A DNA stretch of 64,000 bases from Marinobacter sp. JH2 (GCF_004353225.1 NZ_CP037934.1:2976001-3040000); one strand, 5' to 3'. Counted from the first letter of the stretch, positions 8,361-19,870 are shown. Numbers and translations are program-made. Notes: a model not told the origin generated them from the sequence alone.

Positions 8361-9683
8361 ATGAATGCCGTTGTTGCCGCGGTACTGATCATGCTCGTAC
8401 TGAGCTTGTGCCGTATCCACGTTGTTGTTGCCCTGATTGTCGGTGCCATATCTGGCGGCCTTGTCGCAGGGATGTCTTTAGAATCCACGATTGATGCCTT
8501 TAACGCCGGTTTGGGCGGCGGCGCAACTGTAGCTTTATCATACGCTACCTTGGGTGCCTTCGCTGTTGCTATCGGCAAATCCGGGCTGGCCCACGCATTG
8601 GCTGACAAGGCTTTGGCGCTGGTCGGAAAACAGGACGAAGGCGGCGCAGCAACCGGCATACGTTTCATGATTATCGGCCTGCTGGTCGCGGTTGCGATGT
8701 CTTCCCAAAACATCCTGCCCATCCACATTGCCTTTATCCCACTGGTTGTCCCGTCGCTGCTGTATGTTATGGCCAAACTCCACATGGACCGCCGCCTGGT
8801 CGCCTGTGCACTGACCTTCGGTTTGATCACCCCGTACATGTTCCTTCCGGTGGGCTTCGGTGGCATTTACCTGAATGAAATTCTGTTGGCGAACGTCGCA
8901 GACAACGGTGTCGACGCTAGTGAGTTAAATGTTATGTCTGCCATGGCTTTACCCGCTTTGGGCATGCTGGTGGGACTGTTGATCGCGGTGTTCTTCAGCT
9001 ACCGCGGCGGTCGTGGCTACGACCTAAAACTGATCAGCCAAACCGAACGGGTGGATGTGAAATACAGCCCGAAAACGCTGATCATGGCACTGATTGCCAT
9101 CGTGGTGGCTTTTGTGGTTCAGCTGTGGCTGGGCTCTATGATCCTGGGCGCGCTGGCAGGTTTCGTTCTGTTCAACTTGTCGGGCGTTGTTAAATGGCAG
9201 GAAGCGGATGACTTGTTCACCGAAGGCATGAAAATGCTGGCGATGATCGGTTTCATCATGATCGCTGCCAACGGCTTTGCGGAAGTAATGCGGGAAACCG
9301 GTGACATTGCCAATCTGGTCGAAGGCTCGGTTGCCGCCATTGGTGAGAACAAGCCGCTCGCGGCGTTGTTGATGCTGGTGGTGGGCTTGCTGATTACCAT
9401 GGGTATTGGTTCGTCGTTCTCCACCATTCCCATCATCGCGGCGTTGTACGTTCCGCTGGCACTGCAAATGGGCTTCAGCCCGTTGGCCATTGTTGCCTTG
9501 GTAGGCACCGCCGGTGCTCTGGGTGATGCTGGCTCCCCGGCTTCTGACTCTACCCTTGGGCCAACAGCTGGTCTGAACGTAGACGGTCAGCACAACCACA
9601 TTTGGGATACGGTTGTTCCTACCTTCCTGCACTACAATTTGCCATTGCTTGGCTTTGGGTGGTTGGCGGCTATGGTTCTTTAA
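8361..9683 (+). CDS. Na+/H+ antiporter family permease
   Basis: A 440-residue inner-membrane protein with about eleven hydrophobic helices. The loop segments [20 protein letters not shown] and the late [20 protein letters not shown] are typical of the YuiF/HI1107-type group of the NhaC-like ion transporter superfamily. These proteins are annotated as Na+/H+ antiporters; the exact substrate is not proven for most, and an amino acid or organic acid exchanger is possible. GGAG precedes the ATG. It is followed by the long hairpin at 9692-9809. Confidence 0.82.
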   Translation: MNAVVAAVLIMLVLSLCRIHVVVALIVGAISGGLVAGMSLESTIDAFNAGLGGGATVALSYATLGAFAVAIGKSGLAHALADKALALVGKQDEGGAATGIRFMIIGLLVAVAMSSQNILPIHIAFIPLVVPSLLYVMAKLHMDRRLVACALTFGLITPYMFLPVGFGGIYLNEILLANVADNGVDASELNVMSAMALPALGMLVGLLIAVFFSYRGGRGYDLKLISQTERVDVKYSPKTLIMALIAIVVAFVVQLWLGSMILGALAGFVLFNLSGVVKWQEADDLFTEGMKMLAMIGFIMIAANGFAEVMRETGDIANLVEGSVAAIGENKPLAALLMLVVGLLITMGIGSSFSTIPIIAALYVPLALQMGFSPLAIVALVGTAGALGDAGSPASDSTLGPTAGLNVDGQHNHIWDTVVPTFLHYNLPLLGFGWLAAMVL

Positions 9684-9691
9684 CCTTTTTC

Positions 9692-9809
9692 GTAGCCTGC
9701 TTTTTTGCGGGGTGGTTCGGGAGAGGGGGCCAAAACTATCAGGAAAACCACGTTTTCCGTTTTGGCCCCCTCTCCCGAACCCCGACCATCCCCCAAACCA
9801 AAAGGCTAC
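9692..9809. repeat. long nested intergenic palindrome (bidirectional terminator-like)
   Basis: A perfect 23-bp inverted repeat (9714-9736 with 9759-9781) encloses a second one (GGAAAAC at 9742-9748 and GTTTTCC at 9752-9758, loop CAC), with a five-base bulge on the left side. An outer pair GTAGCCT/AGGCTAC (9692-9698, 9803-9809) flanks both. It lies between the convergent antiporter and yheV genes, so a bidirectional terminator role is likely. The arms carry GGGAG, as do the other two long hairpins in this window, but the interior differs. Confidence 0.8.
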
Positions 9810-9830
9810 AAAGCCAACCTCCAAGACAAG

Positions 9831-10082
9831 TCAGTCCTCAGAGCCAGCCTTAAAAAACACCACCTGTTTAACCGTATGGTCGTCCTCATTGCCCCGCGTA
9901 TTCACCCGGGTTTCAATTTCAGGAGCCGCTGGCTGCTCAACCTCAGACAGGGCATCGGTATAACCACAGACCACGCACTCGCGCACCTGATCGCCTTTGT
10001 CGTCCGTGAACATCGTAATTTTGTCCATCTCCGCACAGCGCGGACAAATCGCACCGGCGATAAAACGCTTTGGACTCGGCAT
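9831..10082 (-). CDS. yheV: YheV family putative zinc-ribbon protein
   Basis: An 83-residue protein with two CxxC knuckles (ICPRCAEMD and ECVVCGYTD) about 20 residues apart, the pattern of a zinc ribbon, plus the family's MFTDDKGDQVREC core. YheV proteins are small cytoplasmic metal-binding proteins of unknown function. The acidic C-terminal half is poorly conserved. It lies 55 bp downstream of prlC on the same strand and may be transcribed with it. Confidence 0.85.
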   Translation of the reverse strand: MPSPKRFIAGAICPRCAEMDKITMFTDDKGDQVRECVVCGYTDALSEVEQPAAPEIETRVNTRGNEDDHTVKQVVFFKAGSED

Positions 10083-10137
10083 AACTCAACTCCAGATTAA
10101 CCAGCTGGCCGCATCAGCACGGCCAGCTTTCATTGTA

Positions 10138-12183
10138 TCAGGCGACTTCGCCAGTGATGCCGGATTGTTCCAACAACGCATCCACCTGTGGTTCGCGGCC
10201 CCGGAAGGCTTTGAACAGTTCCATGGGCTCCTGCGAGCCGCCTTTTTCCAGAATGTTCTGCAAAAACGCCTTACCGGTTTCTGGATCGAAGATGCCTTTT
10301 TCCTCGAACAGTGAGAAGGCATCCGCCGCCAGAACCTCGGCCCATTTGTAGCTGTAGTAACCCGCTGCGTAACCACCCGCGAAGATGTGAGAGAAACCGT
10401 TCGGGAAGCGGTTGAACTCCGGCGCCTGAACCACGGCTATGTCTTCACGTACCTTCCGGTGCATATCGAGCGGGTTAGTGGGGGCTTCATCGGTGAATTC
10501 CGCATGCAGGCGGAAATCAAACAACGAAAACTCCAACTGCCGCACCATGCCCATGCCGGACTGGAAGTTCTTCGCCGCCAGCAGTTTCTGCAGCAGGTCT
10601 TCCGGCAGTGGTTCTCCGGTTTCGTGGTGGCTGGCAATCAGCGCCAGAGATTCCGGGTTCCAGCACCAGTTTTCCAGGAACTGGGACGGTAGCTCAACGG
10701 CATCCCACGCCACGCCGTTGATGCCGGAGACATCCATTACCTCAACCTGCGTCAGCATGTGATGCAGGCCATGACCAAACTCGTGGAAGAGGGTGGTCAC
10801 TTCATCGTGGGTCAGCAGCGACGGTTTACCATCTACCGGCGGGGTGAAGTTACAGGTCAGGAAGGCAACCGGCAGCTGCAGCTGACCGCGCATATTGCGC
10901 CAGCGTACCCGGCAATCAGCCATCCAGGCTCCGCCTCGCTTGCCTTGGCGGGCGAAGAGGTCCAGGTAGAACCAGGCAATCGGCTCGCCGTTGCGGCTGA
11001 TGCAATAAGCCGTAGCCTCTTCGTGCCAGGTTTCGACCTCGGCTTTTTCTTCGATTTGCACTCCAAACAACTTTTCCGCTACCCGGAACAGGCCTGGCAC
11101 CACTTTATCCACAGGGAACCAGGGACGCAGGGTCTCGGGGGATATGTCGTAGCGTTTCTGGCGCAGCTTTTCACTGTAATAGCCTACGTCCCAAGCTTGC
11201 AGGTCGTCGACACCGTGCTCGTCTTTGGCGAATGCCTTCAGCTCGGCGAACTCTTTCTCGGCTTGGGGCTTGGACTTCTCCGCCAGCTGGCTCAGGAATT
11301 CCAGCACCTCATCCACACCGCGGGCCATCTTGGTAGCCAATGAACGCTCGGCGTAGTTGTTAAAGCCCAACAGCTGCGCCAACGCGTGGCGGCGTTTAAG
11401 AATCTCAGCCATCACCGGGGTGTTGTCCCAAGTACCCGCATCCGGGCCTTGATCCGACGCGCGGGTCACAAAGGCTTCGTATACTTCCCGACGCAGTTCG
11501 CGGTTATCGCAGTAGGTCATCACCGGATAAAAGCTGGGGAAATCCAGAGTGATGACATAGCCGTCCAACTCTTTTTGGCGAGCGGCCTGTTGGGCACCGT
11601 CGATGGCGCTTTCCGGCACACCGGATAATTCGCTGACATCAGTAATCTGCTTGAACCAGTTCTGGGTAGCATCCAACACGTTGTCACTGAACTTGTTGGA
11701 GAGCTCTGCCAATTCACGGGACAAGTCCGCGTAACGCTTCTTCTTGTCCTCCGGCAGGTCGACACCGCCCAGATGGAAATCGCGCAGGGTGTTTTCAATG
11801 GACTTGCGCTGGGCTTCACTGAGGTTCTGGTAATCGTCCCGGGCGGCCAGTTTCTTATAGGCATTGCACAGGGCTTCGTTCTGGCTGATTTCAGTACTGT
11901 ACTCGGTCAGTTTTTCCAGACAGTTTTTGTATACCTTGCGCAGGTCGTCGTTGTTCATCACACCGTTTAAATGAGAAATCACCGACCAAGCATTGCTCAA
12001 AGCGTTTTCCATCGCCTGCATGGGCTGCACCAACGTATCCCAGGTGGGATCGTCCTGCTCAGCCAGCGCTTGGATCTTCATCCGATTCGTGCTGAGAATC
12101 TGGTTAATCGCCGTTTCCATGTGCTCGGTGCGAATGTGCTCGAACTTCGGCAGCAGATCGTCAGTCAGTAGCGGGTTATTCAT
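10138..12183 (-). CDS. prlC: oligopeptidase A
   Basis: Cytoplasmic M3-family zinc metallopeptidase that degrades signal peptides and short oligopeptides. Length is 681 residues, close to the E. coli enzyme (680). The zinc site HEFGH is at 467-471, with the third ligand expected as the glutamate in WDAVELPSQ near 497; the substrate-binding histidine and tyrosines of the family lie near the C terminus (GGYAAGYYSYKWAE). The ATG has AAGGGG just upstream. It is divergent from the gamma-carbonic anhydrase gene, with a long hairpin between them. Confidence 0.97.
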   Translation of the reverse strand: MNNPLLTDDLLPKFEHIRTEHMETAINQILSTNRMKIQALAEQDDPTWDTLVQPMQAMENALSNAWSVISHLNGVMNNDDLRKVYKNCLEKLTEYSTEISQNEALCNAYKKLAARDDYQNLSEAQRKSIENTLRDFHLGGVDLPEDKKKRYADLSRELAELSNKFSDNVLDATQNWFKQITDVSELSGVPESAIDGAQQAARQKELDGYVITLDFPSFYPVMTYCDNRELRREVYEAFVTRASDQGPDAGTWDNTPVMAEILKRRHALAQLLGFNNYAERSLATKMARGVDEVLEFLSQLAEKSKPQAEKEFAELKAFAKDEHGVDDLQAWDVGYYSEKLRQKRYDISPETLRPWFPVDKVVPGLFRVAEKLFGVQIEEKAEVETWHEEATAYCISRNGEPIAWFYLDLFARQGKRGGAWMADCRVRWRNMRGQLQLPVAFLTCNFTPPVDGKPSLLTHDEVTTLFHEFGHGLHHMLTQVEVMDVSGINGVAWDAVELPSQFLENWCWNPESLALIASHHETGEPLPEDLLQKLLAAKNFQSGMGMVRQLEFSLFDFRLHAEFTDEAPTNPLDMHRKVREDIAVVQAPEFNRFPNGFSHIFAGGYAAGYYSYKWAEVLAADAFSLFEEKGIFDPETGKAFLQNILEKGGSQEPMELFKAFRGREPQVDALLEQSGITGEVA

Positions 12184-12241
12184 AGGTCCCCTTCTCAGCT
12201 ATTCCAGTTTAAGGTATTTTCAGGCAACTCCAATGCTTGGG

Positions 12242-12357
12242 GGAGTCTTTGGGAGGTAGGCTTTTAAAAATGTGCGTAGCCATTGATGGCGGAGCAGAAG
12301 CGCCACATGGCTGTGCCGCAGGAGCGTTTTTTGGAAAGCCTACCTCCCAAAGACTCC
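12242..12357. repeat. intergenic hairpin element, copy A
   Basis: A perfect 23-bp inverted repeat (12242-12264 and 12335-12357) surrounds a 70-bp interior. Bases of that interior (about 12270-12327) match the reverse complement of the interior at 47801-47860 at about 48 of 58 positions, although the arms of the two copies are different apart from GGGAGG. Copy A lies between divergent genes (prlC and the carbonic anhydrase gene), so it is not simply a terminator. No reading frame of interest lies in it. Confidence 0.8.
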
Positions 12358-12393
12358 TTCGCCTCAATTCGAGGCCTGTAAAAGGTATATGTA

Positions 12394-12933
12394 ATGGCGA
12401 ATGTACGAACTCACAAGGGTAGCACACCAAAATTTGGTAAAAGTACCTGGGTAGACGAGAGTGCCGTGGTGATCGGCGATGTGGAAATGGGCGACGATTG
12501 CTCAGTCTGGCCGATGACGGTGATCCGCGGTGACATGCACAAAATCCGCATTGGCGATCGCTGCAGTATTCAGGACGGGTCGGTTTTGCACATCACCCAC
12601 GCCAGTGATTTCAACCCGGGTGGCTGGCCGCTGATTCTCGGTGACGATGTCACCGTCGGTCACAAAGCGCTGCTTCACGGTTGCACCATTGGCAGTCGAG
12701 TACTGGTCGGCATGGGCTGCACCGTCATGGACGGGGCCATCGTTGAAGACGAGGTGATCATCGGAGCAGGAACACTGGTACCGCCGGGCAAGCGGCTTGA
12801 GTCCGGTTACCTCTATGTTGGCTCACCCTGTAAACAAGCGCGAGCGTTGAGCGACAAAGAGAAAACCTTCTTCAAGTACACCGCTGCCAACTACGTGAAG
12901 CTGAAGAACGAATACCTCGACGCTTCAGAATAA
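12394..12933 (+). CDS. gamma-class carbonic anhydrase family protein (YrdA-like)
   Basis: A 179-residue left-handed beta-helix protein built on hexapeptide repeats (VVIGDV, IRIGDR, CTIGSR). Probable zinc ligands are His66 in SVLHITH and His90 and His95 in VGHKALLHG. The family includes true gamma-carbonic anhydrases and YrdA/CaiE-type homologues with little measured activity, so the reaction is not certain. Adjacent prlC and gamma-carbonic anhydrase genes are also seen in Pseudomonas. AAAAGG precedes the ATG by eight bases. Confidence 0.9.
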   Translation: MANVRTHKGSTPKFGKSTWVDESAVVIGDVEMGDDCSVWPMTVIRGDMHKIRIGDRCSIQDGSVLHITHASDFNPGGWPLILGDDVTVGHKALLHGCTIGSRVLVGMGCTVMDGAIVEDEVIIGAGTLVPPGKRLESGYLYVGSPCKQARALSDKEKTFFKYTAANYVKLKNEYLDASE

Positions 12934-12936
12934 CTT

Positions 12937-12960
12937 CAGCCGGAGCTCAGTTTCCGGCTG
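12937..12960. terminator. hairpin at convergent gene ends
   Basis: Arms CAGCCGGA and TCCGGCTG with an eight-base loop, four bases after the carbonic anhydrase stop and overlapping the last codons of the convergent gene. It lacks a T-run in either direction, so it would act as a weak terminator or 3'-end stabiliser. Confidence 0.45.
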
Positions 12961-13258
12961 GCGCTTTGGCGCCGGCGTTTTCTAAAGCGTGGGCGTAATC
13001 GCCGCTGCGGCCATGCTGGGAGATGCGATCCAGCATGGTTTCACCGTGCTCGTCGGTGGCATCCAGATTACGGCCAGCAGCGACAAAGAATCCGACGAAA
13101 CGCTCGAAATCCTCGGCACGCATGGCTTCATAGGCACGCAGTAGGACGAAGTGATCCGCCTGCAACGTTTTGTCATAGGGCTCCAGATCCAGGAAGCTTT
13201 TAACGCGCTCGTCATTCCACAATTCATCAAGGACTTTCGGTTTATCCGGTCCGCTCAT
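12947..13258 (-). CDS. PA4642-family protein
   Basis: A 103-residue soluble acidic protein matching the PA4642 family by its DELWNDERVKSFLDLEPYD opening and the HFVLLRAYEAMR core. The C-terminal half (FVAAGRNLDATDEHGETMLD) looks like one ankyrin-like helix pair. Function is unknown. GGAG is eight bases before the ATG. It is a single gene downstream of a 117-bp gap that follows the stator genes' opposite end. Confidence 0.8.
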   Translation of the reverse strand: MSGPDKPKVLDELWNDERVKSFLDLEPYDKTLQADHFVLLRAYEAMRAEDFERFVGFFVAAGRNLDATDEHGETMLDRISQHGRSGDYAHALENAGAKAPAGN

Positions 13259-13375
13259 TGATCTTACTCCCCATGGGTTCCAAGTATTAAGGCTGCACAG
13301 TATAAGGCTTTGAAACTGTGTCAGTTATATGAAAGTACTATGAGGATCTACGCTGCAAGCATAAGGCTGCCCGTG

Positions 13376-14209
13376 TCAGGGTAGAATTTCGACCGGAAGA
13401 TCTGCCACCGCTTCGTTCGTCTCACATTCGGGATTTCGGATGGATATCTCCACTCGGCGGTTCAAGGCCCTGTTTTCCGGGCTGTCATTCGCTGCCAACG
13501 GGCGGGTTTCAGCTCGCCCGGCTGCCATTACCCGGTCTGCGGGAATTTGCCGATTCATCACCAACTCATGCACCACCGATACGGCCCGTGCCGCGGAAAG
13601 GTCCCAGTTAGAGCGGTATTTACTGCTGGAAATAGGGCGGTCGTCGGAATGGCCAGATACCACCACATCACCCTCGCAACCGGCTAAAACCGTCACTACC
13701 CGCTCAAGGATCGGAATCATACTGGGCTTAATCGCCGCTTCCCCTGACCGAAACGTCGCTTCCTCGGCAAAGCGGATAACCACCTGATCTTCGTCGTAGT
13801 TCACTTGTAACGTACCAGCTGCCGCTTCCGGTTCCAGCTCTCGCACCAGTCTTGAACTCAAATCCAGAACACCACCCGGAATCTTGCGAATTTCCGGCTG
13901 CTCCGATCGTTCGTCAATAAAGTCAGGCTGGTCTTGCAAGTTATCTGACGGTTCGGGCAGCGACACCGTGTCGGATTCCACCAAGGTGATCGGCGAACCG
14001 CCAATACCTTCACCGATAACGTTTTGCGAACCGAACGCTACCGACATGGAGTTCGCCATCGCTTTGTACTTTTCCACGTCCATTTCGGCAAACGACAACA
14101 GCAAGATAAAGAAGGTCAACAGCAAGGTAGCTAGATCAGCAAAGGTGACAATCCAGTCTGGCGCACCGTTTTTGGCTTTTTGCCGTTTACGTGGCCGGGG
14201 CAGCAACAA
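13376..14209 (-). CDS. motB: flagellar stator protein MotB/PomB type
   Basis: A 277-residue stator subunit: short cytoplasmic N terminus, one membrane helix (about 19-40) carrying the ion-binding Asp25 in TFADLATLL, a linker, and a periplasmic OmpA-like peptidoglycan-binding domain (GHSDDRPISSSKYRSNWDLS; VMAAGRAETRPLA). The start is TTG at 14209, preceded by a perfect AAGGAGG eight bases away that lies inside the end of the motA gene. The two genes are almost contiguous, so translation is probably coupled. Whether the ion is H+ or Na+ cannot be decided by eye. Confidence 0.92.
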   Translation of the reverse strand: MLLPRPRKRQKAKNGAPDWIVTFADLATLLLTFFILLLSFAEMDVEKYKAMANSMSVAFGSQNVIGEGIGGSPITLVESDTVSLPEPSDNLQDQPDFIDERSEQPEIRKIPGGVLDLSSRLVRELEPEAAAGTLQVNYDEDQVVIRFAEEATFRSGEAAIKPSMIPILERVVTVLAGCEGDVVVSGHSDDRPISSSKYRSNWDLSAARAVSVVHELVMNRQIPADRVMAAGRAETRPLAANDSPENRALNRRVEISIRNPECETNEAVADLPVEILP

Positions 14210-14212
14210 ACC

Positions 14213-14986
14213 TTATGCCTCCTTTTCAGGCGCAAGACCGGTTCGATGCTCGGGGGGCAAGTAGGAAGCCAGAAACTCGGTCATCACCCTTGGGTTTTCA
14301 CCCCGCATAATGCTTTTGATCGAGGCGATGATCAGCAATTGGTTTCGAGCGTCGTCTTCGGCTTTCAGCTGCAACTTTTCCGCTAAGGGCAGGGCAATCA
14401 ACTGGGCCAGAAAAGCCCCGTACAGGGTGGTCAGAAGAGCGATGGCCATGGCGGGCCCGATGGTGGAAGGGTCATCAAGAGTATTCAACATCTGCACCAA
14501 GCCGATCAGGGTGCCCAGCATGCCGATCGCAGGTGCAGATTCACCAATACCGCGGAACACTCGCTCAGCCACTTCGTAACGCTCGGCAATTTGCTGGCTT
14601 TCCTGCAGCAAGGCTTCTTCAACCAATTCCGGTGGGTGGCCATCAACGCACAGGGTAATGGCTTTCTTTAAAAACTCATCGCTGGCTTCGTGCTCTTCGA
14701 GACCCAGAATACCTTCTTTTCGCACCATTCGCCCGAGCTCGCCCACTTCGAGAATTAACGAAGATGGACGGGGAAGACGATCGGTGAACACCGTTTTCGC
14801 CGCCAGCCGGAATGCACTGGCAACGGTGGGCAACCGGAACTTGATCAACGTAACCGCGAAGGTGCCGCCCAGCACGATCGCAAGGCCTGGCAAGTTCAAG
14901 AAGGTCATGATCGAGGCATTTGCCAGCATGGCAAGCACAACGATAACAACTCCGGCTAGCAGCCCTACCAACGTCAGAATATCCAT
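14213..14986 (-). CDS. motA: flagellar stator protein MotA/PomA type
   Basis: A 257-residue stator subunit with two N-terminal helices (about 5-24 and 30-50), a cytoplasmic loop with rotor-contacting charged residues, and two C-terminal helices (about 150-172 and 183-205). The segment FRGIGESAPAIGMLGTLIGL is typical of the PomA/MotA family. It precedes motB by three bases. A strong ribosome site (AAGGGAAGG) precedes the ATG. No other flagellar genes are in the window; stator genes away from the main flagellar cluster are usual in this group. Confidence 0.92.
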   Translation of the reverse strand: MDILTLVGLLAGVVIVVLAMLANASIMTFLNLPGLAIVLGGTFAVTLIKFRLPTVASAFRLAAKTVFTDRLPRPSSLILEVGELGRMVRKEGILGLEEHEASDEFLKKAITLCVDGHPPELVEEALLQESQQIAERYEVAERVFRGIGESAPAIGMLGTLIGLVQMLNTLDDPSTIGPAMAIALLTTLYGAFLAQLIALPLAEKLQLKAEDDARNQLLIIASIKSIMRGENPRVMTEFLASYLPPEHRTGLAPEKEA

Positions 14987-15021
14987 GACCTTCCCTTTTG
15001 GCCGAGGTTATCCAACCCGGC

Positions 15022-17349
<2,328 letters not shown>

Positions 17350-17395
17350 AAAGAAATCGTACAACCTGCTTGATCAGATAATGGAAATGCACCGT

Positions 17396-18535
17396 TTAGC
17401 CTCGCCGCAAGTACCCGCCCGGGGCGGAACACGCCAAACCTTCCAATTCAAGAAGCAAAAGCGACTGCATCAACTGATCGGCCGGTAATCCGGTGGCAAG
17501 GCTCAGTGCATCGGTAGACTGTGGATCATACCCCAAAGCCTCGAATACCGCGATTTCCCGGCCATCCAGATCCAATTTTTTAACCGGACTGGCAACCTCC
17601 GGCGCGGGCGTTTCCTGCATCGACCACCAGGTGCCTAACTCTTCCAGCACATCATCGGCGGTTTCGACCAGTCGCGCTCCTTGCTTGATCAGTTGATGAC
17701 AGCCTTTTGCAACCGCGCTGTGAATGGAACCAGGAATCGCGAATACCTCACGGCCTTGCTCAAGAGCGGTTCTCGCCGTAATTAACGAGCCACTTTTCAA
17801 ACTTGCCTCTACCACCAGTACGCCACGACTCAAGCCACTGATAATTCGGTTTCGCTGGGGGAAATAGGCGGCCCGTGCCTGGGTGCCCGGCGGGTACTCC
17901 GACACAATCAACCCGTTATCCACGATTCGGTGCGCCAGTTTACGATGCTGCGCCGGGTAAAGCCGATCCAGACCACAACCCACCACAGCAATGGTCGGGT
18001 GTCCGGCATCCAGCGCCCCGGCATGGGCTGCTCCGTCAATGCCCAGCGCCAAGCCACTGGTGATCAGCAAGCCGCGCTTGCTCAGTTCCGCGGCAAATTG
18101 CCGGGCGTGATCCAAGCCTTGCCGAGTGGCATTGCGACTGCCGACTACGCCAATCTGATCTTGCAACAACAACCGGCTATCGCCCAACAAATAAAGCACC
18201 AGCGGCGCACTGTGTATCTGCCGCAGCGCCTCCGGGAAATCGGGATGACTCTGGCCAATGATCTCAATGCCATACTGCAAGCACGCTTGATGAATCCAGA
18301 GCGCGTGCTGGATTTTGGAATGATGAACATCCCTCGCTTGCCAGGCAGGCACCAGCTCAATGGCTTCGGCACCCATACCCAACGCTTTGAGGGTCGCGGT
18401 ATTCAGATCGAGGGCATCAATCAGACTGGGGGTATTGGCTTGCACGCGTTCACGAACTCGCACCCCAAACCGGGGAAGAAGCGAAAGCACCAGCCAGCGG
18501 CCGGTTTCAGACTGCAGAAATTCCTGTTCCGACAT
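17396..18535 (-). CDS. dprA: DNA-processing protein DprA
   Basis: A 379-residue protein that loads RecA on incoming single-stranded DNA during natural transformation. N-terminal SAM-like region (about 1-80), then the Rossmann-like DprA core with GVVGSRNATRQG, SGLALGIDGAAHAGAL and VVGCGLDRLYPAQHR, then a C-terminal winged-helix domain (about 310-375). First in a dprA-tsaC-hemF-aroE minus-strand run, as in Pseudomonas. The ATG and MSEQEF opening look right. Whether this organism takes up DNA is not shown here. Confidence 0.95.
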   Translation of the reverse strand: MSEQEFLQSETGRWLVLSLLPRFGVRVRERVQANTPSLIDALDLNTATLKALGMGAEAIELVPAWQARDVHHSKIQHALWIHQACLQYGIEIIGQSHPDFPEALRQIHSAPLVLYLLGDSRLLLQDQIGVVGSRNATRQGLDHARQFAAELSKRGLLITSGLALGIDGAAHAGALDAGHPTIAVVGCGLDRLYPAQHRKLAHRIVDNGLIVSEYPPGTQARAAYFPQRNRIISGLSRGVLVVEASLKSGSLITARTALEQGREVFAIPGSIHSAVAKGCHQLIKQGARLVETADDVLEELGTWWSMQETPAPEVASPVKKLDLDGREIAVFEALGYDPQSTDALSLATGLPADQLMQSLLLLELEGLACSAPGGYLRRG

Positions 18536-18555
18536 TTTTCATCCTTGAAAACAAT

Positions 18556-18583
18556 AATGGCCGGGCGCTCCAGCCCAGCCATT
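18556..18583 (-). terminator. hairpin between lysM gene and dprA
   Basis: Arms AATGGC and GCCATT extended by GGGC/GCCC after one mismatch, with a six-base loop. On the minus strand it is followed by ATTGTTTTC. It lies between the lysM gene end and the dprA start, so it probably ends the lysM transcript. Confidence 0.5.
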
Positions 18584-18640
18584 CAATGGTACTGCTTACC
18601 ATCACGCGCAGCCTGTATGCGCTGCGCAGATAGTGAAATA

Positions 18641-19654
18641 TCAGGGGTTAACGACCTTGTCACCCACCGACAGCGAACGGGTTGCTTTCAAAACCAAACC
18701 GTAGCTCATCTTCTCGTAAACCTGGAACACCATCAGCAGGCCGGCCCGCTCGGAGGGCAGTTCAATGGTTTCGCCGGTAATGGGATCGCGAACCCGGTTG
18801 CCGGCTTTCAGCACCGCCAGCACATTACCTGCCTTCATGCCTTCACGGGCTCCGCGGTTAATGGCCACTACATTGTACTGGCCAATTTGGTTAACGCCGC
18901 CATCGACCGAAATCATCTTACCTTCAATCTCATCATCGGGTGAGCTAGGCATAAAATTAGTGGTCAATCGACGGTCTTCACTCACCAGCAAGCGGTCGCT
19001 AATGCGAACCTCTTCGCTGGAGCGGGTCAAGTTAACGGTCAGTACGTCACCGTTCTCGGCCGCTACGTTACCCCGGGCGATGCTCCGCGCCTCCAGCCCC
19101 AAGAACTCGCCAGTATCCGGATCAACAAACTCCTGACTGCGGCGGAACACGCCGACGCGATCAGCGGGTTTTTCACCACGAGCATAGATCTTGTCGCCGG
19201 CACCCGTGATGATGCGGCCGTCTTCACCTTCCAGAACGTAAGGCGCGCCGTTAATTTCTTCGGGGCTGACAATGCGGGTGTCAGTCAGGAAGCTGGCAAT
19301 GGCATCTAGCGGAATCGCGGGGATAGGCGTATCAATAGCTTCAGAACGAATCTGCGGAGACAGTTTCACGTCGCCGGACGCCACCTTGGTAATGCGCGGC
19401 TTGCCATCAATGTAAACCAGCGCCAAACGGTCGCCCGGATAAATCAGGTGAGGGTTGGCAACCTGAGGGTTAACGTGCCAGATTTCCGGCCAATACCAGG
19501 GGTTGTTCAAAAAACGCCCTGAAATGTCCCAAAGGGTATCCCCTTTGACGACCGTGTAACGCTCAGGATAGTCAGCCTTGAACTCGGGTTGTGCCTGGGC
19601 CCAAGAGGTAAATAGCAGCGCAGTAGCCGCCAGAGCGTACAACAATTTCCTCAT
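18641..19654 (-). CDS. secreted LysM-domain protein
   Basis: A 337-residue protein with an N-terminal signal peptide (MRKLLYALAATALLF, cut after AQA) and one LysM domain at about 30-80 (YTVVKGDTLWDISGRF; NPHLIYPGDRL), expected to bind peptidoglycan in the periplasm. The rest (about 100-335) is beta-rich and conserved in the Pseudomonas homologue next to dprA, but its function is unknown. The start is the internal ATG at 19654, which has AAGGA eight bases upstream and begins the signal peptide; a longer frame to 19708 has no such signal. Confidence 0.9.
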   Translation of the reverse strand: MRKLLYALAATALLFTSWAQAQPEFKADYPERYTVVKGDTLWDISGRFLNNPWYWPEIWHVNPQVANPHLIYPGDRLALVYIDGKPRITKVASGDVKLSPQIRSEAIDTPIPAIPLDAIASFLTDTRIVSPEEINGAPYVLEGEDGRIITGAGDKIYARGEKPADRVGVFRRSQEFVDPDTGEFLGLEARSIARGNVAAENGDVLTVNLTRSSEEVRISDRLLVSEDRRLTTNFMPSSPDDEIEGKMISVDGGVNQIGQYNVVAINRGAREGMKAGNVLAVLKAGNRVRDPITGETIELPSERAGLLMVFQVYEKMSYGLVLKATRSLSVGDKVVNP

Positions 19655-19840
19655 CGTCTGTATCCTTGATCGCGTGCCTTGAATCTTAGCGTTCGGTAAC
19701 ATCACCACAGATGATCCGCAGCTTGTTACACTGTTATTCCCGTTACTATAGAAGATGTATGGGGATTTGTGATGTTATCTTTTGTTCTTCCAGTAAATTC
19801 TGCGGAATACTCGATAGAATTCCACTATTAACTGATCAGT

Positions 19841-19870
19841 TTGTACTCAATCGGTAATTTATCGGATAAT
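19841..19870 (+). promoter_or_regulatory. putative def promoter
   Basis: TTGTAC at 19841-19846 and GATAAT at 19865-19870 are 18 bases apart, an acceptable sigma-70 pair, 84 bp before def. The 299-bp region between the lysM gene and def (19655-19953) is AT-rich and contains no reading frame I can support; it should hold promoters for both directions. Confidence 0.45.

Noticed and set aside
12242..12357. Integron attC site as an explanation for the hairpins with conserved interior
   Set aside because: attC sites need RYYYAAC/GTTRRRY core sites at the ends, and an integrase or cassette array nearby; none is present.
12209..12430. Short frames translated across the hairpin elements (12209-12430 and 47731-47946) with similar peptide pieces
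   Set aside because: The peptide similarity comes from the shared non-coding core; the frames run through palindromes and into neighbouring genes.
17930..18943. A 337-codon plus-strand frame opposite dprA and the lysM gene
   Set aside because: Antisense to dprA and the LysM-protein gene, both of which have clear motifs; no coding signals of its own.
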